From assembly GCA_905221605.1 (NCBI GenBank), contig CAJNDS010002127.1, positions 37,501-101,500 on the forward strand: DNA of 64,000 nt, in the 5' to 3' direction. The stretch is from Symbiodinium natans. Its lineage: Eukaryota > Sar > Dinophyceae > Suessiales > Symbiodiniaceae. Shown here one piece after another: positions 22,276-32,874 of the stretch. The notes below the pieces were generated by a model. That model did no database searches. It saw only the letters and a program-made list of their open reading frames with translations, and was not told the origin of the DNA. The stretch's first letter is position 1. Every line of letters starts with the position of its first letter. The position numbers and the translations under genes are program-made.

Positions 22276-22930
22276 CTCATTGGGTTTAGGGGTTTAGGGT
22301 TTAGGGTTTAGGGTTTAGGGGTTTAGGGGTTTTGGGGTTTTGGGGTTTAGGGGTTTAGGAGTTTAGGGTTTAGGAGTTTAGGAGTTTAGGGTTTAGGGGT
22401 TTAGGAGTTTAGGAGTTTAGGGTGTAGGGGTTTAGGAGTTTAGGGGCTTAGGAGTTTAGGGTTTAGGGGTTTAGGAGGGGTACATTGGGTTTAGGGGTTT
22501 AGGAGTTTAGGGGTTTAGGGTTTAGGGGTTTAGGGGTTTAGGAGTTTAGGGGTTTAGGATTAGGGTTTAGGGGTTTAGGGGTTTAGGAGTTTAGGGTTTA
22601 GGGTTGAGGGCTACATTGGGTTTAGGGGCTTAGGGGTTTAGGAGTTTAGGGTTTTAGGGGTCTGGGGGTTTAGGAGTTCAGGGTTTAGGAGTCAGGGGTT
22701 TAGGAGTTTAGGGTTTAGGAGTTTAGGGGTTTAGGGTTGAGGGGTACATTGGGTTTAGGGGCTTAGGGGTTTAGGGGTTTAGGGTTTAGGGGTTTAGGGT
22801 TGAGGGGTACATTGGGTTTAGGGGCTTAGGAGTTTAGGAGTTTAGGGTTTAGGGGCTTAGGGGTTTAGGAGTTTAGGGTTTAGGGGTTTAGGAGCTTAGG
22901 GTTCAGGGGTTTCGGGGTTTAGGAGTTTAA
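22276..22930 (+). repeat. 8-bp variant array (TTTAGGGG/TTTAGGAG) with higher-order repeats
   Basis: The basic unit is the octamer TTTAGGGG or TTTAGGAG, with some TTTAGGG. The marker GGTACATTGGGTTTAGGGG recurs near 22487, 22611, 22741 and 22805. Spacings of about 126, 130 and 64 bp indicate higher-order units built from about 8 or 16 octamers. Confidence 0.75.
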
Positions 22931-23088
22931 GGCTTCCGGTTTTTGAGGGGGCGTTGAGGGCTTTAGGGTTTCGGGGGGGGGGGGGTTAGGGTTTTCGGGC
23001 TGCCGGGCTTTGACAATTGGAAGTCTAGAAGAGCAGGAGCTGGAGAGAATGAGGGTCTTGGGGCTCAGGGGCTGGAAGCTTCGTTGAC

Positions 23089-23190
23089 CCTAAACCCTAA
23101 ACCCTAAACCCTAAACCCTAAACCCTAAACCCTAAACCCTAGACCCCAGACCCTAGACCCTAGACCCTAGACCCTAGACCCTAAACCCTT
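23089..23190 (-). repeat. CCCTAAA/CCCTAGA array
   Basis: About seven CCCTAAA units pass into seven CCCTAGA or CCCCAGA units. A homogeneous switch of variant within one array suggests local expansion of each variant. Confidence 0.8.
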
Positions 23191-23762
23191 ACGAGGAAGG
23201 CGCTGGGCTCCGCAAATAGGGTTTCGGGCGTCGGGTGTCTGGGGTAGCGCCCCAAACCCGAATCCCTCAACCCAAATCTCGAGGGAAGCAAAAAGGGACC
23301 CGGGGGAGGGCTGGGACCCCGACATTTATTCAACCCCTGAACCCCCATAGACAGTCTCAACTTGGGGGAAGCGGGGGGGGGGGGTTTAGGGTTTAGGGTG
23401 GGTTTAGGGTTTAGGGACTAGGGTTAGGTTTTAGGGTTTAGGGTTAGGTTCTTCTTCGTGGGAGGTGGATCTCCGCGTAGGGATGTGAGATGGTTCTGCA
23501 AGGGAAAAGTAGCAGCATCCCAAGGCAAAAGAGGGATGGTGTGGAGTGTAGGGGACCAAAAGCGTGCCGCCGGGCATCCTAGGCAAAGAAGAACTTTCCT
23601 GGTCATAGCTGAAGTTGGAGGTTGCGCGGGCTGCTTTTGCAACGGCCGGTTCCCAGCTGGTTGAGAAGCTAGGTCATTTTGCCATCGCCGGTGAGTGACA
23701 AGTGACAGTTCATACACATCTGAAAGGTCTTGTCAACACCGACCTCGGTTGAGAAGCGGATT

Positions 23763-24660
23763 TCAGTGAAGCTGCTCATGATCCTCCTTGCTTGTGTAGC
23801 CAAGCCGGAACACAACTGGTGTCTCAGTAGTTGCAGAACTGAAGCGAAAGATGTCCCCCCATTCACCAGCAGCGCCGCCCTGTTCTAAAGCCAAGGCCAT
23901 CTTGCTGGAGTTGTCAGCTTCGCCTCTTTGAGCGACGGCTTCCTTCAGAACCTGGGCGACGTCCGCGTGACCTGCAGCAAAAGCTGCAGCCAAGGCCGTC
24001 GTGAGATTGTGCTGATGTGCCCTGTCAGTGGCAGCGCCGGCCTCTAACAGCAGGCGGACAACACTCACGTGGCCACACTGAGCTGCGCAGATTAAGGGCG
24101 TCGTGTCCCCAGCCGCACGAACAACATTTGCACGGCACCGAGCAACCGCTGAGCACTCGTCCGGATGCTGCGGCCTCTGCAACATCTCCTCGACCTGCTG
24201 AGCATCACCGCGGGCTGCTGCGCGCATGAGCTCGGCTTCCTCATGGGGACCAGATGAACCCCTAAAAGGGTTTAGATGGGTTTATGGTTCCTAGTACCTT
24301 GATAGGAATTATGGTAAGTATAGGGTATATGACCCATGGTACCTTCATAGGAATTATTGTAAGTATAGGGTATATGTGACCCCAATCTTAGGGTTCATCT
24401 GGTCTCCAAGGTTCCTGTGTTGGGGAAGTCTGGCAGTGCGGCAGGAGAATGAGCTGCAACTCTGCCGGTCCGTCCAGCTCGTCATCGTCGGCCAAGGTGA
24501 TGGTGTTTTTCAGAAGCCGCTGTTTGAACCGTGGCGCTCCACAGAAGCCCTGGAGGTGACGCTTCAAAGCTCGAACTGGACGATCCCAATCCAGCTCCCG
24601 CAGCTCCTCCGCAGAGGTGGTCGCAACGACCTCGCCCGAAGTCGCGTAGACGCGCAGCAT
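23763..24660 (-). CDS. Ubiquitin-like/ankyrin-repeat protein gene 1 (two exons)
   Basis: Exon 1 begins at an ATG at 24660 (MLRVYATSGEVVATTS...) and has the length and pattern of an N-terminal ubiquitin-like domain (...VRALKRHLQGFCGAPRFKQRLL...LADDDELDGPAELQLILLP). Exon 2, from about 24243 to the stop at 23763, begins EEAELMRAAARGDAQQVEEML and contains ankyrin repeats (DTTPLICAAQCGHVSVVRLLLEAGA, then TALAAAFAAGHADVAQVLKEA). It ends with a non-repeat tail (...FRLGYTSKEDHEQLH). The intron is family A copy 5 (24244-24411). The paralogue at 30.3-31.9 kb has the same domain order and the same intron position. Ankyrin solenoids mediate protein binding. No enzymatic domain is seen. The architecture is common in dinoflagellates, but the cellular role is unknown. 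Confidence 0.8.
24244..24411 (-). mobile_element. Introner-like element, family A copy 5 (ankyrin gene 1 intron)
   Basis: The ends are GGGGACCAGATGAACCCC and GGGTTCATCTGGTCTCCAAGG, an inverted repeat of about 18 bp. The hallmark AATTGGGGTCACAT-like sequence is next to the right end, so this copy is inverted relative to 1318-1428. It holds an internal tandem duplication of about 55 bp (TACCTTxATAGGAATTATxGTAAGTATAGGGTATATG). It interrupts the gene between its ubiquitin-like and ankyrin parts. Confidence 0.8.
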
Positions 24661-24699
24661 TGCGTGACGTGCGCAAGGGTGGACGCAAGGGTGGACGTC

Positions 24700-26390
24700 T
24701 TGAGGGTAAGGAGGCGGCGGTCAGCAGATCCGGGCCACTAGGGGATCGCAAACCACCCCCACAAAGTTCGAGAGTTCTTAGGCCCGATGGGCCCCGAACC
24801 TTGAACATTTGCGTTTTGTGCTTGTAGGGCCCCTAAGCCCGGATTCCAAAGCCCCAAAAGCCTCAGACCGAAGGCCCAAAGGGTTTAGGGTTTAGGGTTT
24901 AGTGTTTAGGGTTGAGGGTTGAGGTTTAGGGATAAGGGTTGAGGGTTGCCGGTGTCCGGCGCAGGCGGCAGCTCGGTGCCGACGACCGCGAAGAGGACAT
25001 GGCCCTCAAGGGGACGATTTGGGGGTCTGTGGTCTGTCGGGCTGAATTCCAAGGCTCTCTTTGGTTGAGGGGTTTAGGACTTAGGATTTAGGAACCCTAA
25101 ACCCTAAACCCTAAACCCTGAACCCTGAACCCTAAACCCAAAACCCTACTTGGCTTCCAGGATGTTCTAGGCTTCTCGTGGTCCAGCCCTGAGGTTTTAC
25201 AAGCCCGAAGCCCAAATTCCAAGATTCTAAGGTCCCGGGCTCTAGGGCTTACGCCTGTAGAGGAGCCTGGTTAGGTCAGGATTTTGACTTGGGCTTGTAA
25301 TCAGGTTGCTCCTTGATCTACTGAACTATAGGGTATTTTGTCGGGTTAATTTCAAGTCACAGTGTGCATTTGTGTGGTTTAACTAAGGCTTACGGGTTCA
25401 GCTAGGCTCCATATGGTTGGGGAATTCTGCCGAACCCCAGAGTCATGGGTGCCGAACCTAAGTTGGGCACAAACCCTAAACGCCCTAGACACTGAACCCC
25501 AACCCGAATCTTTAGGGTGTAGGGTTTAGGGTTTTCCCAGAACTTTCAGGCGTCAGCGAACTCGCCACCCACCTTCGTCAAACCAACCCACAAACACTTG
25601 GGTGAATCCCTTTTGGGGTACCCTAAATATTAGGTGCCGTAGTATAATCGGGATCCAAAAAGGGACCATTTTTGACAACCACCCACTTGAACACTAACAC
25701 CTTGACTGAACCTACTGAACCTCGGATTTTGGGATTAAGGGTTCAGGGCTTAGGGCTTATTGGATTTGAAAAACTCAAAGACCCCAACCACCCCCAAACC
25801 CCAAAGCAGTGTGCCCGACCGCCGCGGCAGCAGCCGCAGCAGCCGCGGCCGCAGCAGCAGGGACCGCCCGCCGCGCGCGCCGCGCGCGGGGCATGGTGTG
25901 CAACTGGGGCAGCTTCTTTGCTGGAACAGATGGCCTTGCAAGTCTCTAAAACTTCCCAAGAAGGCCTATAAGCCTCAAACGGTGAGCCCTAAACGCCCTG
26001 TAAAACCCTAAGGCAAGCCGAGCGCCGGCTGAAGATTTTAAGATTTTAAGACCTCGACCTTCAGGAAGAGATTGGTGCAGTTGGACAATAGGGGGGGGGG
26101 AACCCAAGGTGAACCAAAACGCTATCAAGTGCAATACAGGTTTGGGAGGGAAAGAGCTGCAAACATAAACATCAGCGTTGTTCCCTAAACCTCAACTTTA
26201 AACCCTAAACCCTTAACTAACCCCAAACCCTGAACCCCAAACCCTAACATCCGCACTTTACGGGGTCAAAGGGCGTTGAAAAGTCGTCGCTTAGGGCATC
26301 TTGTGCTGATTGCGTGGGTGTTGAAGCGGCTGCGGGGTGAGGTTTTCGCTTCGCAGGCTTTCTAAACCTTGGAGCCTAAACACTGAACCC
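24700..26390. other. Mostly unique stretch with sparse telomere-like repeats
   Basis: Contains TTTAGGG runs at 24881-24940, CCCTAAA at 25093-25138 and a CCG/CAG-rich segment at 25822-25895. The CCG/CAG-rich part opens long artefactual frames. No gene was recognised. Confidence 0.4.
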
Positions 26391-26534
26391 TACTTGGAGG
26401 TTCATGGTACTTGTTAACCAATGATAACTGTACTTATAACCCACTTAGAATCCCCTTAAGTGCCCTATTCTGGATATAAGTGCAGGTATAAGTACAGATA
26501 TGATTGGTTAGTAAGTAACATGAACCTCCAAGTA
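26391..26534. mobile_element. Inverted-repeat element, family D copy 1
   Basis: The left end is TACTTGGAGGTTCATGGTAC and the right end GTAACATGAACCTCCAAGTA. The inverted similarity extends inward (TTAACCAAT/ATTGGTTAG, GTACTTATAACC/GGTATAAGTAC). At 144 bp with no coding capacity, it is MITE- or introner-like. A second copy is at 29199-29390. Confidence 0.75.
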
Positions 26535-26917
26535 TAATGGTCCTAGCGAAAAGCAAAGTAACCTTGCTCTATTCTTGGAACGCTCCCCTGTCCTTACTAG
26601 GGATTATAGTATCCCCTATTATACTCCCTATTAAGGCCTGTCAGAAATCTCAAGCTCCACATGAACGTATCACATCTGCCAAACGTAGATGGGAGAACAT
26701 AAGCTGGGTTCGAACAACGCGAAGGGCTCGGGGATTAGGGTTTAAAGGCCCTTGCCTCGGGACCCTCTGAACTGTCCACTTTCCTGAGAGCTTAGAGCGA
26801 ACCTTTGGGATTCGCACAGAAGCTAGCAACACAGAGTGCTTTGCATGGAGCTAAGTAACTAAGAGACAATGGGGTGCCACCGGGATCACTCGGGATCCTA
26901 TGTATGTATATACAGAT

Positions 26918-26925
<8 letters not shown>

Positions 26926-26980
<55 letters not shown>

Positions 26981-27001
26981 ACGAGATAGACAGAGAGAGA
27001 G
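26926..27001 (+). repeat. (GA)n microsatellite
   Basis: About 75 bp of AGAGAG with occasional CAGA or ACGAGATA interruptions. Confidence 0.9.
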
Positions 27002-27369
27002 ATCCTTATGATCCCCCACAGCCCAGGTAAAAGGCGCCGCCCTTTTCTGGCGCTAGGGGGTGAAAATCTGCATCTTCTGGGCGATGTGCGTGCGGCCTCA
27101 CCAGCTGATGGGTTTGCAGAGATTGCAGGTCTTGTTTGGGTTTAAGGTTTTAGGTTTAGGGTTTAGGGTTTGGGGGTCAAGGTATAGGGTTTAGGGTTTA
27201 GAGTTTAGGGTCTCCTCGTCCTTAACCCCATTCACCTAATCCCCCCCAGACATTGGTGCAGACAGCAGACCGATTGGGGGAGTGGCGATTTTGGAGGTGT
27301 AAGAACACCCTAAATCCCCCCCTCCTCCCGCCCGAAAACCTTGTCAAGAGATGCTTGCAACTTCCTATC

Positions 27370-27615
27370 CGAAGCCCTACACCCTACAGACGCTATAAAA
27401 CCTACAAACCCTACAAACCCTATAAGCCCTGTAAACCCGTAAACCCCATAAACCTTATAAACCCTGCAAACCCTGTAAACCCTGCAAACCATGTAAAGCC
27501 TATAAACCCTATAAAGCCTGCAAACCTTATACACCCTCTAAACCCTCTAAATCCTATAAACCCTATACAACCTTTCAACCCTCTGAACCCCATAAACCCT
27601 ACTAACCCTACGAGC
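27370..27615. repeat. Degenerate TATAAACCC/CTGTAAACC 9-bp repeats
   Basis: Imperfect 9-bp units (CCCTATAAA, CCCTGTAAA, CCTGCAAAC) run across the interval. A period divisible by three leaves long repetitive open frames that are not genes. Confidence 0.7.
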
Positions 27616-27831
27616 CGTAAACCCCAGGGCTTCAAGTGGGCGGTTGTCAAAATTAGGGTTTAGGGTTTAGGGTTTCGGGTTTCGGGTTTAGGGTTTCGGG
27701 TTTAGGGTTTAGAAATAGGGGTTTTGACAGCCACCCGAGTAGACACCCCCCTTTCTGGGAGCAAAGCAGATGGGGCACTCCGCAAGGTCGTCCTGCAAGC
27801 CGCAGAACCTCAACCCCCAGGATTGATATTA

Positions 27832-27992
27832 TAGGGTTTATAGGGTTTATAGGGTTTATAGGGTTGATAGGGTTTATAGGGTTGATAGGGTTTATAGGGT
27901 TTATAGGGTTTATAGGGTTTATAGGGTTTATAGGGTTTACAGGGTTTATAGGGTTTATAGGGTTTATAGGGTCTATAGGGTTATAGGGTTGG
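27832..27992 (+). repeat. (TTTATAGGG)n 9-bp satellite
   Basis: About 17 units of TTTATAGGG or TTGATAGGG, a telomere-heptamer relative with a TA insertion. The block ends at a dispersed repeat (27992-28098). Confidence 0.85.
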
Positions 27993-28098
27993 CTGCACTT
28001 AGGAGGGTAGCAAAAAATTACACTTTTAGCCACCTTATTAAGAAACCCAATACACCCAAAAAGGCTAAAGATGTAAAGTTACAGCAAAGCACCACAAA
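27992..28098. repeat. Dispersed ~107-bp repeat, family F copy 1
   Basis: Begins GGCTGCACTTAGGAGGGT and ends AAAGTTACAGCAAAGCACCA. It aligns along its whole length with 55257-55365. It has no obvious terminal inverted repeat. Confidence 0.7.
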
Positions 28099-28127
28099 GG
28101 ATTGATCGGGGTCGTTAGGTTCAGGGT

Positions 28128-28760
28128 TTGGGGTTCATAGGGTTTAGTGAGGGCTTTATTGTGTTTAGGGTTCAGGGTTTGGGGTTCATAGGGTTTATTG
28201 TGTTTAGGGTTCAGGGTTTGGGGTTTATAGGGTTTATTGTGTTTAGGGTTCAGGGTTTAGGGTTTAGGGTTTATAGTTGCGGGTTTCGGGTTCAGGGTTT
28301 AGGGTTTGGGTTGCTTAGTAGGGAATGAGGGTACTAGGTGTCTTGAGGTTGAGGTTTCATGCTGAGGGCTTAGGGCCTTAACTTCTGGGTTCCTGTAAAG
28401 TTTCGGGGCTTCAGCGCTAGGGTTTAGGGCTAGGGTTTAGGGTTTAGGGCTAGGGTTTAGGGTTTAGGGCTAGGGTTTAGGGCTAGGGTTTAGGGTTTGG
28501 GGTTTAGGGCTTGGGGCATAGGACTTGGGGTTCAGGCCTTAAGGTTCCCCGCCTAGAAGGCTTGAACAGGCTTGTAGGGCCTAAGATACCGGGGCTTCAG
28601 TGTTAGGGTTTAGGGTTTAGGGTTTAGGGTTTAGGGTTTAGGGTTTAGGGTTTAGGGTTTAGGGTTTAGGGTTTAGGGTTTAGGGTTTAGGGTTTAGGGT
28701 TTAGGGTTTAGGGTTTAGGGTGGAGGGTTCAGGGTGCAGGGTTTAGGGGTTAGGGCTTCG
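28128..28760 (+). repeat. TTTAGGG-type arrays with variants
   Basis: A short higher-order repeat (GTGTTTAGGGTTCAGGGTTT-GGGGTT, three copies, 28150-28260) is followed by GCTAGGGTTTAGG units (28410-28500). A pure TTTAGGG array of about 17 units follows at 28603-28722. Confidence 0.75.
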
Positions 28761-29198
28761 GGGTTAGGGTTTAGAGTTTAGGGGTTAGGGCTTAAGGTCT
28801 GGGGGGCTTGACGGCCTGTAAGCCTCTGCTCTCCACCTGGGCTTCGGACGTGCACATGGCCAGGTGTTTGCCTCAGACGCGGGAAGGGTTGAGGGTTTGG
28901 GGTTTAGGGTTTAGGGGTTCCAGGGTTGAAGAGATTACCTGGAGGCGTAGGGTTTAGGGCTTTAGGGCTTTGCAAGTGTTTAGGGTAAACCCAAAACCCC
29001 AAACCCCAAACCCCCAAAGCCCAAAGCCCAAACCCCCAAACCCCGAACCCTAAAGCCCAAAGCCCAAAGCCCAAAGCCCAAACCCCCAAACCCCCAAAGC
29101 CCAAAGCCCAGACCCCCTTAAAGCTAGGGGCGACCTCGTCGTCTTTTTGCACATTACATCGGAGCCGCTGCTTCCAAGAGATTTTCTCTGGGAGCTGT

Positions 29199-29390
29199 GC
29201 TTGGAGGTTCATGGGTACTTATAAGCCCAATTACATATATCTATATTTCATTTATTTTCTTCGTGTATTTATGTGTATATATATATATATATTTTTTTTT
29301 TATAAGCCTACTTATGACCTACTTCGAGGACTTAGGGAGCTTATAGGTGCAGTTCTAATTTGGGGCTACAAGTACCCTGAACCTCCAAGT
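29199..29390. mobile_element. Inverted-repeat element, family D copy 2
   Basis: The ends are GCTTGGAGGTTCATGGGTAC and GTACCCTGAACCTCCAAGT, the same termini as 26391-26534. The interior is AT-rich with a (TA)n run at 29276-29292. Confidence 0.7.
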
Positions 29391-30290
29391 GGGATCGTCG
29401 GTGGGCAGGTAGGGGGGGAGTGGCTTAGGGTTTGGCAGGTCTCGGCCTGAAGGCTTTTGTTGCGACTCCCCCCCCCAAACTGCACCAAAGAAAGGCGTAA
29501 AGCGAGTCAGTCATAATATGGCTGCCGAAATATTTAGGAACTTCACGTAAGTTACTTTGCTAAGGGGCCCGGATTAGGCCCCTGTCGGCCGGCGTCCACC
29601 TTCTCATTCTTGCACTGCTCTTCCTTCCCGCGCCATGCGCAGCAGCAGAACCAGCTCGATGTGGCCTCGAAAGTACGCCCAGCTCCTTGGTGTGTCTGCA
29701 ATACGGCTTTAAGGTTTTTTCTTAATTTTAACATTTTTGAAAATAACGGGGGGGGGGTTCCAAACAAAGGGTACCCTTTATAGGGCGTTGCAATATTTGA
29801 GGGTTATGGTGCTTCAGGTGTAACTATAAGGGGCGCGCTATTTGTGAGATGTCCCTTTTTTTCCAGAATCCGTTCTTCATTCTTTATGCAGCTCGTCAAC
29901 GCGCCAACCCCCCCCCCCCCCCCCGCCCGGCAAAAAAAGAATCCAAATTAAAATAGTTAATAAATATAATACTAAATAAATATTCCATCATTCAGAGCCG
30001 ACCAGTATGCCTTGCTGCTGCTGAACACTTGGTAAGCCTTAGCATGATCCTTCCGTGCCGCGCTGGTGCCGCGCTCTTTTTACTCACTATACTCACGTAG
30101 CCGCACGAGCATCCGGAGCTTGATCCATAGTGCAATGAGCCCTGTAGGTCCGGAGTCACCAAACCCCAAACCCCAAACCCCAAACCCCAGGCCCTGAACC
30201 CTGAACCCTAAACCCTAAACCCTAAACCCTAAACCCTAAACCACAAACCCTAAACCCTAAACCCTGAACCCCAAGGCCCTGAACCCTTTT
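29391..30290. other. Unique stretch with poly-C tract and short CCCTAAA array
   Basis: A poly-C tract (29907-29924) and an AT-rich segment (29940-29992) precede CCCCAAA/CCCTAAA repeats at 30160-30270. No gene was recognised. Part of this may be intron or 3' flank of ankyrin gene 2. Confidence 0.4.
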
Positions 30291-30299
30291 TAGCGTCAA

Positions 30300-31877
30300 A
30301 AGGATGATCTCCGAGGCTCAAAGGGGTGCGCCCGCTGCCGTCGGCCTGGCTGAAGTCCGCGCCAGCTTGCAAGAGAACTCGCGCGATCCCGGTGTGGCCC
30401 CGCTGGCACGCCCAGATCAGGGGTGTTCTGCCTTAGGGTTAGGGTTCAGGGTTCAGGGTTCAGGGTTTAGGGTTTAGGGTTTAGGGTGTGGGGTTTAGGA
30501 TTTAGGGTTTAGGGTTTAGGGTTTAGGGTTTAGGATTTGGGGTTTAGGTTTTAGGGTTTAGGGTTTAGGGTTTGGGGTTTAGGGTTTAGGGGTTGAGAGT
30601 TAAGGGTTCTTTCGGGGCTCAGGGTTCCGGGCTTAAGGCTTTCTGGGCCTCATCAGGCGGCCTCAGGAACTAAGCCGTGAAGAGGCGCTGGGTTTTGGGG
30701 CTTTGGTGGGGGACATCACGAGGCCGCCCTAAAAGAAAAACATAGGGGTCTTAAGAAAAATTAGGGTGTTGTGGGGGGCTCTTATAGTATAATTCTAAGG
30801 GGCCAGCCCTTATTCCGACCCCGAGCTGCCCCTGTGGTCCGCTTGGTCCACGTCCGCACGGGCTTCAAGCAGCAAGTTGGCGATGTCCACATGGCCCTGC
30901 TCAGCTGCAAAGGCCAGCGGAATGATTCCAAGATCGTCTGCCTTGTGCATATCAGCCTCTGCCAACAGCAACACGTGGGCAATCTCCACATGACCCTGGT
31001 CACAAGCCCAGGACAGGGGAGTTGCGCCACATTCGTCGGGATGGTCGACATCTGCCCGGGCGTTCAAGAGTAAGCGCGCCACGGCTAAATGCCCTCTCCT
31101 GCATGCGGAGCCCAAAGGGGGCATGCCGTTGTCACCGGAGGCCTCTATGTTGGCACCCGCCTCCAGCAACAGACGCGCTACCTCACAGTGGCCATGCCAA
31201 CATGCCTGGCACAGTGGTGGTGAGCAGTCTTCAAAGAGTTCGCCTCTACGGCCCATCAGGCGGCCAAGGTCGGGATCTTGCGGTTTCAGCAGCAACTGCT
31301 CCACCATGGCCGCATTGCCGCTCTCGGCCGCGGCCATAAGCTCAGCCTCTTCAATCCTAGGTTGCCCAGTAACCCATGATGACAAAGGGTGCCCTTTTTG
31401 CCTAAAGGGCTTTATCAAGGGAGCCTAAACCCCCCAAAAAAGGGGAACAAGGGTACTACTGGGCACCCTAGAATCTCCGAGTTCAGGGAGTAGGGCAGCA
31501 GCACAAGCTGCAGCTCCAAAGGCACCTCCAGCTTGCTATCATCGGAGAGCAGGGTGCCGTCCAGCAGGAGCCGCTGCTTGAACCGGGGCTGCCCACAAAC
31601 GCCGTGAAGGTGCCGCTTCAGAGCCTATGAGTTGCTGAGTTCAGAAGCCCCCCAAAGAAGGTGTACACTTTCAGTTCTATAGGGGATTATCTAGTATCCC
31701 AAACAGTGTAAAGTGTACTCTATAGGGGAATTTTAGTATCCCAAAAACGTGTAAAGTGTACTCACTCAGCCACTAGGGAGCACGAATGGGCAGGTCTACC
31801 CCGTCCATGATCACGCGGAAGTCCTCCCGAGTCATGGACAGCACCGCTTGGCCCGAGGCCATCCGAACATGCAGCAT
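30300..31877 (-). CDS. Ubiquitin-like/ankyrin-repeat protein gene 2 (at least four exons, 3' end not found)
   Basis: Exon 1 starts at the ATG at 31877 (MLHVRMASGQAVLSMTRED..., to about 31780). Exon 2 starts after TAG at about 31624 and runs to about 31468; it completes the ubiquitin-like domain (ALKRHLHGVCGQPRFKQRLL...LELQLVLLPYS). Exon 3, about 31356-30820, starts IEEAELMAAAESGNAAMVEQ and carries about five ankyrin repeats (e.g. GATPLSWACDQGHVEIAHVLL). Exon 4, about 30431-30300, continues with GRTPLIWACQRGHTGIARVLL and a further partial repeat. Domain order and the intron before the EEAELM motif match gene 1. The intron between exons 3 and 4 contains TTTAGGG repeats right up to the acceptor. 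It is probably a protein-binding scaffold. No catalytic domain is visible. Confidence 0.8.
30433..30600 (+). repeat. TTTAGGG/TTCAGGG array inside ankyrin gene 2 intron
   Basis: About 22 heptamer units lie directly next to exon 4. On the gene's (minus) strand the intron ends ...CCCTAACCCTAAG and the exon begins GCAGAACACCCCTGATC, so the repeat itself appears to supply the AG acceptor. Confidence 0.75.
31357..31471. mobile_element. Introner-like element, family C (ankyrin gene 2 intron)
   Basis: The ends are CCTAGGTTGCCCAGTAACCC and GGTACTACTGGGCACCCTAG. The interior reads AAAGGGTGCCCTTTTT...CAAGGGAGCCT...AAAAAAGGGG. It separates the ubiquitin-like exon from the ankyrin exon at the same place as the unrelated family A element in gene 1. 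Confidence 0.75.
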
Positions 31878-31879
31878 GG

Positions 31880-32428
31880 GCCCTGCGGTCGATGGCATCG
31901 CCGAGACTGAGAAGCAGGTGCCCTGGTGGCTCCTCTAAACCCTAGCCTTTGTCCTGGATTCTATTGCTATACTATTACAATACTGTCGTGATTACTATGG
32001 TACGATATTAATGTAGCATTGCCCATATATTATGATTTTATAAACATATTGTTCTTATGATTCTTCATGTTAGTATATGACTGCAAGAAGAGTAGTAGTA
32101 CTTTGATAAGGGGACAACACAGGCCACAGGGCTCTCGCAGCGTGCAGCTGCCAGACCTGCATCGTCTTCGAGCAGGCAACCCAACATCCCAGGCCCTGAT
32201 AGTGTTTAGGGTTTAGGGTTTAGGGTTTAGGGTTTACTCCCTTGGAACCTCAATAAAGATACTATTTTTAAATATCCTCTTGGGGTTTATATAATCAAAA
32301 ATCAAAACTAATTCCCAGGGGGGATATAGGATAGGGTGGAACCAAGAAACTTGGGCTTTGGGTTTAGGGTGTAGGAACTTAGGGTTTAGGGGTTTAGGAA
32401 TGTAGGGCTTAGGGATTTAGAATTTGCA
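31880..32428. other. Unique, partly AT-rich flank of the retrotransposon
   Basis: Includes an AT-rich stretch at 31955-32115 with no recognisable reading frame, a short TTTAGGG array at 32201-32234 and degenerate TTTAGGG at 32360-32420. No gene was recognised. Confidence 0.4.
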
Positions 32429-32433
32429 AACTC
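32429..32433. repeat. Target-site duplication AACTC (left)
   Basis: AACTC directly abuts the left LTR and is repeated at 46083-46087 next to the right LTR. A 5-bp duplication is normal for copia integrases. Confidence 0.7.
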
Positions 32434-32579
32434 TATAGTTTGGGAAATCCACCAGTTGTTATCCGTTAAGCCATGAGCAGGGGCGCGCCTAACCTTTTTA
32501 CTCAGAGGGCTTGAGCGGCACAAGTAAGTGCAACATACATGGAAGCAAAAGTGGAGGGAATGCACAGATATAAAATACA
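32434..32579 (-). repeat. 3' LTR (146 bp)
   Basis: Base-for-base identical to 45937-46082. On the element's strand it begins TGTATTTTATATCTGTGC and ends CCCAAACTATA. The 5' TG is canonical; the 3' end is TA, not CA. It is short for a copia LTR. Confidence 0.92.
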
Positions 32580-32590
32580 CCCCCCTCGTT
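32580..32590 (-). promoter_or_regulatory. Polypurine tract
   Basis: On the element's strand AACGAGGGGGG lies directly before the TG of the 3' LTR, the expected place and composition of the plus-strand DNA primer. Confidence 0.8.
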
Positions 32591-32874
32591 GAAGCGTGAG
32601 AATGCTGAAACGCAGTCAACGAATCCACGGCAAGCACTACGTGCTGCATTTTGCTCTTCTACTGTATGTTCAAAGTGCGCTCACCCGAGTTTTAATTCAG
32701 GTTCAACGCCACAGATCACCGCGCACCAGCTTAAGAAATTTGAAATGCTGGCGGGGATACAAAGGTGGCTCGTGCAATACAGTGGTTCACTCAGCATCGA
32801 CCTCAAAAGAAAGGAAAACAGAGCGTTGTGGTCAAGATGCTAAGCTACTTCATCAGAAAAGCGGAACTCAGGAC

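Noticed and set aside
22276-22930. CRISPR-like array
   Set aside because: Units are 8 bp without unique spacers; it is a simple satellite.
27253-28033. Repetitive frames such as INPINPINP and GFIGFRG
   Set aside because: These are translations of 9-bp TTTATAGGG-type satellites, open for arithmetic reasons.
31955-32115. A third mitochondrial insertion in an AT-rich stretch
   Set aside because: No frame gives recognisable Cox1, Cox3 or Cob motifs, and I could not match it to rRNA fragments by eye.
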